NCBI GenBank assembly: GCA_026195755.1
Contig: JAPHRL010000175.1
Span: forward strand, 1-5,190
DNA from: Kangiella sp.
GTDB taxonomy: Bacteria > Pseudomonadota > Gammaproteobacteria > Enterobacterales > Kangiellaceae
Direction of reading: 5' to 3'
Length of the DNA stretch: 5,190 bases
Shown piece after piece: positions 1 through 5,190 of this stretch (position 1 is the stretch's first letter; every line of letters starts with the position of its first letter). A program made the position numbers and the translations under genes. The notes under the pieces are model-generated. The model was not told the origin of the DNA. It did no database searches and saw nothing but the letters and a program-made list of their open reading frames with translations.

Positions 1-1028
1 GTTTTCAACAAAACAATCTCAATCCCCGTTTCCTATTTTCGAGCTTTGTTGAAGGCAAGTCGAATCAATTAGCCAGAGCTGCTGCTCAACAGGTTACTGA
101 AAACCCCGGTGAAGCCTACAATCCATTGTTTATCTATGGTGGTGTTGGTTTGGGTAAAACACACCTTATGCACTCTGTTGGCAACTCCATTCTTGAGCAA
201 AACCCCAATGCGCGCGTGGTATACCTGCACTCTGAAAGGTTTATGGCTAATATGGTTAAGGCGTTACAAACTGGAACAATGGATAAATTTAAAAATTTTT
301 ACCGTTCAGTTGACGCCCTGCTCATAGATGATATTCAGTTCTTTGCTAATAAAGGGCGCACCCAGGAAGAGTTTTTTCACACCTTTAATAACCTAATTGA
401 GAAAAACAAACAGGTAATCATTACCTGTGATCGTTTCCCAAAAGAGGTTGATGGTCTTGAAGAGCGCCTCAAGTCGCGTTTTGGCTGGGGCTTAACCGTT
501 GCTGTAGAACCTCCTGAACTCGAAACTCGTGTAGCCATTCTTATGAGTAAAGCTCAGACTTCTAAAATAGAACTACCCAATGAGGTCGCTTTTTTTATTG
601 CCAAAAGAATTCGCTCTAACGTGCGTGAGCTAGAAGGGGCTCTTAAACGTGTTATTGCTAATGCACAATTTACTGGCCGTGCCATTACTCTTGATTTTGT
701 TAAAGATGCTTTAAAAGACCTGATTGCAGCCCAAGATAAGCTCATTTCTATTGAAAATATCCAAAAAACTGTCGCCAGCTATTACAAGATTAAGGTTTCT
801 GATCTATTATCTCAAAGGCGTAGCCGTTCTATTGCCAGGCCGCGTCAGATGGCTATGGCTTTGGCTAAAAACTTAACTAACCATAGTCTGCCTGAAATAG
901 GTGATGCTTTTGGGGGAAAAGATCATACAACAGTCCTGCATGCCTGTCGTAAGATCGAGCAATTAAAAGGCGAAAGCATTGATATTGAAGAAGATTTCTC
1001 AAATTTACTTCGGACTCTGTCCAGCTAA
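1..1028 (+). CDS. dnaA: Chromosomal replication initiator DnaA, 5'-truncated by the window edge
   Basis: DnaA is the AAA+ initiator that binds DnaA boxes at oriC, melts the origin and recruits the DnaB helicase. The reading frame is open from the window edge (first whole codon at 3), so 341 residues are visible. By comparison with E. coli DnaA (467 residues), domain I, the linker and a little of domain III are missing. Visible residues 46-54 are the Walker A loop GGVGLGKTH. Walker B (LLIDDIQF) is near 106-113, sensor 1 (IITCDRFPKEV) follows, and box VII with the arginine-finger segment SRFGWG comes next. Domain IV ends with the DNA-binding signature GGKDHTTVLHACRKIEQL at residues 304-321 (bases 912-965). 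The TTG at 126 is an internal leucine codon, because homology continues upstream of it (NPRF, EGKSNQLARAAAQQV). dnaN follows 15 bp after the TAA stop. All ATPase and box-binding motifs are intact. Cysteine in sensor 1, where serine is common, looks a minor variation. Confidence 0.98.
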   Translation, partial: FQQNNLNPRFLFSSFVEGKSNQLARAAAQQVTENPGEAYNPLFIYGGVGLGKTHLMHSVGNSILEQNPNARVVYLHSERFMANMVKALQTGTMDKFKNFYRSVDALLIDDIQFFANKGRTQEEFFHTFNNLIEKNKQVIITCDRFPKEVDGLEERLKSRFGWGLTVAVEPPELETRVAILMSKAQTSKIELPNEVAFFIAKRIRSNVRELEGALKRVIANAQFTGRAITLDFVKDALKDLIAAQDKLISIENIQKTVASYYKIKVSDLLSQRRSRSIARPRQMAMALAKNLTNHSLPEIGDAFGGKDHTTVLHACRKIEQLKGESIDIEEDFSNLLRTLSS

Positions 1029-1032
1029 TAAC

Positions 1033-1038
1033 AAGGTG
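1033..1038 (+). promoter_or_regulatory. Ribosome binding site of dnaN
   Basis: AAGGTG lies five bases before the dnaN ATG, inside the 15-bp dnaA-dnaN gap. It supports the start at 1044 and cotranscription with dnaA. The gap is far too small for an origin or a terminator. Confidence 0.8.
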
Positions 1039-1043
1039 TCTAT

Positions 1044-2147
1044 ATGCGTTTTACCATAAGCCGGGATCAGTTGCTGTCGCCACTTCAATTAGTCAGTGGT
1101 GCTGTAGAAAAACGACAAACACTTCCAGTATTATCTAATGTATTAATGGTTGTTGATGATAGTAAGTTATCACTTACTGCTACAGATTTAGAAGTAGAGC
1201 TTAAGGCTCAGGTTGATCTCGACGGTGAGTTTGAACCTGGTGAGATAACGGTGCCTGCACGCAAATTATTGGATATCGTACGTAGCCTGGGTGATGGTGA
1301 GAACCTGAAGCTGGAACAGACAGAAGCACGTTTAAAAATTACCACCCCAAGCAGTCGTTTTAGTTTGTCTACTATGTCAGCTAATGAATTTCCAAACTTA
1401 GACGAAACCGTCAGTCTTGCTTCGTTAGAAGTTACCCAAGAAGTTTTAAAAAGCCTGATAGAAAAAACTCAGTTTGCGATGGCACAACAAGATGTTCGTT
1501 ACTATCTTAATGGTATGCTGTTCGAATTCGACAATGATAAGTTAACCACCGTAGCGACTGATGGTCACCGCCTTGCTCTTTCTCGTGCCACAGTATCTAT
1601 TGATACCGAGGACAAAATTAGCGCGATTATTCCTCGCAAAGGGGTTACTGAGTTGGCTCGTCTGTTGGAGCATAGTGACGAAACAGTGACTTTAAACCTC
1701 GGCTCTAATCATATTAAAGTAATTGGCGCTGACTACTCTTTTACCTCAAAACTTGTTGATGGCCGCTTCCCAGAGTATGACAAGGTCCTGCCGCGTAATG
1801 GTGATAAAATCGTTATTGCAGACCGTGAACTCTTCAAGGAATCACTATCTCGTGCCTCTATCCTTTGTAATGAGAAATTCCGCGGTGTTCGTTTTATGTT
1901 GACCAATGAGCAAGTTAGGCTCCATGCGAATAATCCTGAACAAGAAGAGGCAGAAGTAGAGTTTGGTGTTGATTATAATGGCTCTGATCTAGAAATTGGT
2001 TTTAATGTTAGTTATATGATCGATGTTATGAATACTATAAAGACCGACCAGGTAAAGCTTACTTTTATCGATGCTAACAGTAGTACTTTGATAGAAGAAG
2101 TGGATGGTGGCGAGAGCCTCTATGTCGTTATGCCGATGCGCCTTTAA
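1044..2147 (+). CDS. dnaN: DNA polymerase III beta sliding clamp
   Basis: DnaN forms a dimeric ring around DNA that tethers DNA polymerase III and docks other polymerases, MutS, ligase and Hda. The 367-residue product is one longer than E. coli DnaN and complete. It should fold as three clamp domains of about 120 residues each. The N-terminus MRFTISRDQLL and the TLPVLSN segment (26-32) are typical. The partner-binding cleft is recognisable: L155, ATDGHRLALS at 171-180 (T172, G174, H175, R176 and L177 match E. coli numbering), FPEYDKVLP at 242-250, and the C-terminal MPMRL. The start has a good ribosome binding site and sits at the expected family position. Codon use and composition resemble dnaA. 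Gene order and lack of a terminator on either side suggest expression in one operon with dnaA. Nothing is missing or odd. Confidence 0.98.
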   Translation: MRFTISRDQLLSPLQLVSGAVEKRQTLPVLSNVLMVVDDSKLSLTATDLEVELKAQVDLDGEFEPGEITVPARKLLDIVRSLGDGENLKLEQTEARLKITTPSSRFSLSTMSANEFPNLDETVSLASLEVTQEVLKSLIEKTQFAMAQQDVRYYLNGMLFEFDNDKLTTVATDGHRLALSRATVSIDTEDKISAIIPRKGVTELARLLEHSDETVTLNLGSNHIKVIGADYSFTSKLVDGRFPEYDKVLPRNGDKIVIADRELFKESLSRASILCNEKFRGVRFMLTNEQVRLHANNPEQEEAEVEFGVDYNGSDLEIGFNVSYMIDVMNTIKTDQVKLTFIDANSSTLIEEVDGGESLYVVMPMRL

Positions 2148-2179
2148 TCCACCCACACCACCTCACAAGCATCCCTTAG
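2148..2179 (+). other. dnaN-recF spacer, pyrimidine-rich and without a Shine-Dalgarno sequence
   Basis: The 32 bp between the dnaN stop and the recF ATG contain mostly C, A and T (CCACCCACACCACCTCAC). There is no GGAG- or AGGA-like element at the right distance from the ATG. The CACCTCAC part resembles the anti-Shine-Dalgarno end of 16S rRNA rather than its complement. No terminator or convincing promoter is present. Inference: recF is translated poorly, or by a Shine-Dalgarno-independent or coupled route. Confidence 0.6.
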
Positions 2180-3289
2180 ATGCATATTAAATCCGTTTCT
2201 ATTCAAAACTTCCGAAATCTGCAGCCTTCAAGGCTGCTTTTTTCTCCTCAGCTGAATATTATTTATGGCGACAATGCCGCAGGAAAAACCAGTATTCTAG
2301 AAACCCTCTTTACCTTTGGTCATGGTCGCTCCTTCAGAACCAGTAGGCACTCAAAGCTAATACACCATGAACAAGAGTCTTTCACCCTTTTTGGTGAGCT
2401 TATCTCCAGCGGTGTTAACCATCGTTTGGGCATACAACGTTTTAGAAACAATGATGTTAAAATTCGCCTTAACCAAGAGCCTCTAAGCAAACTTAGTGAT
2501 CTCGTCACGCTTGCTCCCATCCAAGTCCTCGCTCCTGAACATTATGAGCTTCTTACCAAAGGCCCAAGTGGAAGAAGAAAGATGCTTGATTGGGGGGTGT
2601 TCCACGTGGAACACTCTTTCCTGAAACGCTGGCAATCATGTCAACGCATAATACTTCAGAGGAACAAACTTTTAAAATCCAGTCATTATTATACCGACTT
2701 ACAAGTATGGGATGAGCAGTTGATACCTCTATCGGAGCAGGTCAATCATTATAGGCAAAAATATTGTGAGCTACTAACCCCGCACTTTCAAGATATCGTT
2801 GCTGATTTTTTGCCTGATGTTGAGTTGTCCTTAGAATTTTATCCTGGTTGGCAAGGAAAAAGCCTTCGACAGTTATTGACCGAGCAATATAGTAAAGACA
2901 AAAAATTGGGTTACACTCAGTCTACGATACAAAAGGCTGATCTCAGGATATTATCAGGAAAGCGCTTGGCTGCAGACTATCTGTCCCGCGGTCAGCAAAA
3001 ACTTGTTACAACGGCGCTTAAATTGGGTCAGTTAAAACTTGCTCAAGAAAGAGGGCGGCAGTATCCTGTTTTTTTGCTTGACGACATTGGTGCGGAACTG
3101 GATGAGAATCACCAAAAAATGCTGCTAAACTTTCTTGCCCATCAACCCCAAAATCAGCAAATATTTATTAGTTGTGTGCATTTAGATCCTCTCAAAAGCC
3201 TCATAAACAGGTATAATAACGCTAGGTTGTTCCACGTGGAACACGGGGCTGTATCAGTTATAGAGGCCTCGGAAATAAATTCGCAATAA
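2180..3289 (+). CDS. recF: DNA replication and repair ATPase RecF
   Basis: RecF is an SMC/ABC-like ATPase that acts with RecO and RecR to load RecA at single-strand gaps and stalled forks. The product has 369 residues, close to E. coli RecF (357). The N-terminus MHIKSVSIQNFRNL is the family start, and no in-frame ATG lies closely upstream. The Walker A loop GDNAAGKTS is at 30-38 (usual form GxNGSGKTS, still a valid P-loop). The conserved DWGVFH is at 137-142. The ABC signature LSRGQQK is at 268-274, and Walker B with catalytic acid is FLLDDIGAELD at 298-308. One oddity: the segment usually reading GPH(R/K)xD here reads STIQKAD (248-254), so the GPH is lost. The gene contains two in-frame parS sites and a terminator-like hairpin, annotated separately. 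It lies between dnaN (32 bp) and gyrB (29 bp). The start lacks a ribosome binding site, which fits low RecF abundance. Confidence 0.97.
   Translation: MHIKSVSIQNFRNLQPSRLLFSPQLNIIYGDNAAGKTSILETLFTFGHGRSFRTSRHSKLIHHEQESFTLFGELISSGVNHRLGIQRFRNNDVKIRLNQEPLSKLSDLVTLAPIQVLAPEHYELLTKGPSGRRKMLDWGVFHVEHSFLKRWQSCQRIILQRNKLLKSSHYYTDLQVWDEQLIPLSEQVNHYRQKYCELLTPHFQDIVADFLPDVELSLEFYPGWQGKSLRQLLTEQYSKDKKLGYTQSTIQKADLRILSGKRLAADYLSRGQQKLVTTALKLGQLKLAQERGRQYPVFLLDDIGAELDENHQKMLLNFLAHQPQNQQIFISCVHLDPLKSLINRYNNARLFHVEHGAVSVIEASEINSQ
2221..2243 (+). terminator. Intrinsic-terminator-like hairpin inside the 5' end of recF
   Basis: GCAGCCT (2221-2227), loop TCA (2228-2230) and AGGCTGC (2231-2237) form a perfect 7-bp stem with five G-C pairs. 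Six T follow at once (2238-2243). The element lies about 40 bases after the recF ATG and encodes roughly residues 14-22 (QPSRLLF), a variable stretch of RecF. The shape is textbook for Rho-independent termination on the + strand. Translating ribosomes would disrupt it, so it could act as a translation-dependent attenuator between dnaN and recF-gyrB. Activity is inferred, and chance origin from coding sequence is possible. Confidence 0.5.
2598..2613. other. parS: parS centromere site 1 (ParB-binding palindrome), inside recF
   Basis: TGTTCCACGTGGAACA is a perfect 16-bp palindrome identical to the chromosomal parS consensus recognised by ParB/Spo0J proteins, for example in Pseudomonas. Flanking G and C extend the symmetry to 18 bp (2597-2614). 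ParB loads here, spreads as a CTP-dependent clamp, and recruits ParA and SMC/MukB-type loaders to segregate the origin region. The site lies within recF and encodes V140 to H145, including FHVEH. Placement near dnaA and the origin is the expected position for parS. The parA and parB genes are not in the window. Confidence 0.93.
3212..3217 (+). promoter_or_regulatory. Possible -10 element of a gyrB promoter within recF
   Basis: TATAAT matches the sigma-70 -10 consensus, about 100 bases before the gyrB ATG. No good -35 is found at 16-18 bp spacing, and there is no extended -10 TGn, so support is weak. If used, transcription would start near 3224-3226, directly next to parS site 2. The hexamer may be only coding sequence (residues 345-346, YN). 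Confidence 0.2.
3228..3243. other. parS: parS centromere site 2 (ParB-binding palindrome), near the recF 3' end
   Basis: This is a second perfect TGTTCCACGTGGAACA, identical over 16 bp to site 1 and exactly 630 bp from it. It encodes FHVEH at RecF residues 351-355. Symmetry stops at 16 bp because the flanks are T and C. It lies 75 bp before the gyrB start. A 16-bp exact repeat of a known palindrome is very unlikely by chance, so assignment as parS is strong. ParB occupancy in this organism is inferred. Confidence 0.93.
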
Positions 3290-3305
3290 GCTTAACAGAA
3301 CAATC

Positions 3306-3312
3306 AGAAGGA
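3306..3312 (+). promoter_or_regulatory. Ribosome binding site of gyrB
   Basis: AGAAGGA ends six bases before the gyrB ATG at 3319 and is a strong Shine-Dalgarno match. It fixes the start and contrasts with recF, which has none. The 29-bp recF-gyrB gap holds no terminator. Confidence 0.85.
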
Positions 3313-3318
3313 ATCCGT

Positions 3319-5190
3319 ATGTCAGAGAACAACAATTACGATTCGTCCAGTATTAAAGTATTGAAAGGCTTGGACGCAGTACGTAAGCGTCCAGGAATGT
3401 ATATCGGTGACACAGATGATGGTACTGGTTTGCACCACATGGTGTTTGAGGTAGTTGATAACTCCATTGATGAGTCGCTCGCTGGCCATTGCACCGATAT
3501 TTACGTAACCATTCATAGCGATAATTCTGTATCTGTAAAAGATAATGGACGCGGTATTCCTACAGAATTACACGAAGAAGAGGGTGTGTCTGCTGCTGAG
3601 GTTATCATGACCGTCTTGCATGCTGGAGGTAAGTTTGATGATAACTCCTATAAAGTGTCTGGTGGTTTACACGGAGTTGGTGTTTCTGTTGTTAATGCCC
3701 TTTCTGAAGAGCTGAAACTCACCATTCGGCGTGCTGGTAAACGTTATGAGCAGATCTATGTACATGGTGTACCGCAAGCTCCGTTAGAGGTTGTAGGAGA
3801 TGCAGAAACAACTGGCACAGAGATTCGGTTCAAACCAAGTGATAAGACATTCACCAATACTGAGTACCATTACGATATATTGGCTAAACGTCTGCGCGAG
3901 CTATCTTTCCTAAACTCAGGAGTAGGTATTCGATTAGCGGATGAGCGCACAGGTAGGCAGGATCATTTTAAGTACGAGGGTGGTATCAGAGCTTTCGTTG
4001 AATACCTTAATAGCAAAAAAACGCCTATCCATGAGAAAGTATTCCATTTTACCCATGAACGTGAAGAGGATGGAATTACTGTTGAAGTTTCACTGCAGTG
4101 GAATGATGGCTTCCAAGAAAGTATTTTTTGCTTTACCAACAATATCCCACAAAGGGATGGCGGTACTCACCTAGCCGGATTCCGGGCCGCCTTAACTCGT
4201 GGCCTGAATAATTTCATGGAGAATGAGGGTTATAACAAGAAAGGTAAGGTTAATACTACCGGTGATGATGCTCGTGAAGGTCTAACTGCGGTTGTTTCGG
4301 TAAAAGTTCCAGACCCAAAGTTTAGCTCTCAAACTAAAGATAAATTGGTTTCGAGCGAAGTTAAAACTGCGGTTGAGCAGGCGATGGGTGAGCATTTGAA
4401 AGACTTCCTGTTGGAAAACCCAGCGGAAGCTAAAGCTGTTGTTAACAAGATGATTGATGCAGCCAGAGCACGTGAGGCTGCGAGAAAGGCGCGAGAGATG
4501 ACTCGTCGTAAGGGGGCGCTTGATATTGCTGGGTTACCAGGGAAATTGGCCGACTGCCAGGAAAAAGATCCTGCTTTATCAGAACTATACATTGTGGAGG
4601 GTGATTCTGCGGGTGGTTCGGCCAAACAAGGGCGAGATCGCAAGAATCAGGCAATTTTGCCACTGAAAGGTAAGATTCTGAATGTTGAAAAAGCACGCTT
4701 CGATAAAATGTTGTCTTCACAAGAAGTAGGGACTTTAATCACTGCGTTGGGTTGTGGTATTGGTCGGGAAGAGTTTGATGCCGATAAAACCCGCTATCAT
4801 CGTATTATCATCATGACCGATGCCGACGTTGATGGTGCCCATATCCGTACTTTATTGCTAACCTTCTTCTATCGCCAGGTTCCGCAGTTAATTGAACGAG
4901 GATATATTTATATTGCTCAACCGCCCTTGTACAAGGTTAAAAAAGGGAAGCAAGAGCAATATTTGAAAGATGATGAAGCCCTGGAAAACTATTTAACACA
5001 AACAGCTCTAAACAATACTGAGTTGTATGTGAGCAAAGATGCACCAGCTATTAGTGGCGAAGGCCTTGAGCGGCTGGTAAACGAGTACAGAGATGTGCAA
5101 ATGACCATTCGTCGTTTAGCACAACTGTATCCATCGAATATCTTAAACAGTATGATTTACCATCCCACCCTAAAGACTGAAGATCTAAAA
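3319..5190 (+). CDS. gyrB: DNA gyrase subunit B, 3'-truncated by the window edge
   Basis: GyrB supplies the ATPase and part of the cleavage site of the GyrA2GyrB2 type II topoisomerase, which introduces negative supercoils. The visible 624 codons run open to the window end; E. coli GyrB has 804. The GHKL ATPase domain shows E44 and N48 in EVVDNSIDE, DNGRGIP at 75-81 and GGLHGVG at 115-121. The transducer lysine is in QTKDKL (K340). The TOPRIM domain shows EGDSAGGSA at 427-435 and DADVDG at 501-506, giving the metal-binding acids E427, D501 and D503. D429 and K450, equivalent to the E. coli quinolone-resistance positions D426 and K447, carry the sensitive-type residues. From about residue 575 the sequence enters the insert typical of Gram-negative GyrB (YPSNILNSMIYHPTL), and most of that insert and the C-terminal tail are cut off. 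I checked the frame codon by codon and found no stop or frameshift. Confidence 0.98.
   Translation, partial: MSENNNYDSSSIKVLKGLDAVRKRPGMYIGDTDDGTGLHHMVFEVVDNSIDESLAGHCTDIYVTIHSDNSVSVKDNGRGIPTELHEEEGVSAAEVIMTVLHAGGKFDDNSYKVSGGLHGVGVSVVNALSEELKLTIRRAGKRYEQIYVHGVPQAPLEVVGDAETTGTEIRFKPSDKTFTNTEYHYDILAKRLRELSFLNSGVGIRLADERTGRQDHFKYEGGIRAFVEYLNSKKTPIHEKVFHFTHEREEDGITVEVSLQWNDGFQESIFCFTNNIPQRDGGTHLAGFRAALTRGLNNFMENEGYNKKGKVNTTGDDAREGLTAVVSVKVPDPKFSSQTKDKLVSSEVKTAVEQAMGEHLKDFLLENPAEAKAVVNKMIDAARAREAARKAREMTRRKGALDIAGLPGKLADCQEKDPALSELYIVEGDSAGGSAKQGRDRKNQAILPLKGKILNVEKARFDKMLSSQEVGTLITALGCGIGREEFDADKTRYHRIIIMTDADVDGAHIRTLLLTFFYRQVPQLIERGYIYIAQPPLYKVKKGKQEQYLKDDEALENYLTQTALNNTELYVSKDAPAISGEGLERLVNEYRDVQMTIRRLAQLYPSNILNSMIYHPTLKTEDLK

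Noticed and set aside
126..128. TTG as a start for a 300-residue DnaA
   Set aside because: The frame is open upstream to base 3 and encodes conserved DnaA sequence (NPRF, EGKSNQLARAAAQQV, NPLFIYGG). The TTG is an internal Leu.
166..174. TTATGCACT, one mismatch from a DnaA box
   Set aside because: It is a single copy encoding the conserved LMHS next to Walker A, with no box cluster or AT-rich unwinding region around it. It is not an origin.
285..300. AT-rich palindrome AAATTTAAAAATTTTT
   Set aside because: It is explained by Lys/Phe/Asn codons of DnaA and has no partner element.
1029..1043. dnaA-dnaN gap as a possible oriC
   Set aside because: Only 15 bp, taken up by the dnaN ribosome binding site. 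The origin is probably upstream of dnaA, outside the window.
1974..1979. TATAAT inside dnaN as a recF promoter
   Set aside because: No acceptable -35 at 16-18 bp spacing. E. coli has recF promoters in dnaN, but this one cannot be supported from sequence.
3069..3075. Seven-T run in recF as a second terminator
   Set aside because: The preceding bases form only about a 3-bp stem. The run simply encodes part of VFLL before Walker B.
4603..4680. Possible quinolone-resistance changes in GyrB
   Set aside because: The two key positions carry the usual Asp (D429) and Lys (K450), so there is no resistance-type substitution.
4329..4720. Overlapping antisense reading frames opposite gyrB
   Set aside because: They lie wholly within conserved gyrB codons, have no ribosome binding sites or recognisable protein character, and are shadow frames. 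The same holds for antisense frames opposite dnaA, recF and early gyrB.

Overview
The window carries the replication-initiation gene cluster dnaA-dnaN-recF-gyrB, all on the + strand and in the classical order found beside the chromosomal origin of many bacteria. Both ends are cut. dnaA lacks its N-terminal part (domain I, the linker and the start of domain III). gyrB lacks its C-terminal part after 624 codons. Protein character (DnaA signature, DnaN ending MPMRL, and GyrB entering the insert typical of Gram-negative enzymes) points to a gammaproteobacterium. The wording resembles the Pseudomonas/Cellvibrio/Oceanospirillum side more than the enteric side. Base composition is moderately AT-rich by eye. 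The genus cannot be fixed from sequence reading alone.

Layout: dnaA fragment (1-1028), 15-bp gap with a good ribosome binding site, complete dnaN (1044-2147), 32-bp gap with no recognisable ribosome binding site, complete recF (2180-3289), 29-bp gap with a strong ribosome binding site, and gyrB fragment (3319-5190). No gap holds a terminator, so the four genes look like one transcription unit. There is no gene-free stretch longer than 32 bp, and no RNA gene, mobile element or CRISPR. oriC is not in the window. The products work together: DnaA opens the origin, the DnaN clamp tethers DNA polymerase III, RecF acts with RecO and RecR in loading RecA at gaps, and GyrB with GyrA removes the positive supercoils made by the fork.

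The most notable content is non-coding information written inside recF. Two perfect copies of the ParB-binding centromere site parS (TGTTCCACGTGGAACA) lie at 2598-2613 and 3228-3243. They are in the same reading frame, and each encodes the peptide FHVEH. Just after the recF start, at 2221-2243, there is a textbook intrinsic-terminator shape (7-bp GC-rich stem, 3-nt loop, six T) inside the coding sequence. With the poor recF ribosome binding site, this suggests polarity or attenuation that keeps RecF low. RecF also lacks the usual GPH residues of an otherwise conserved segment. I see no wholly new biological system here. The parS pair and the intragenic terminator are the parts worth following up.
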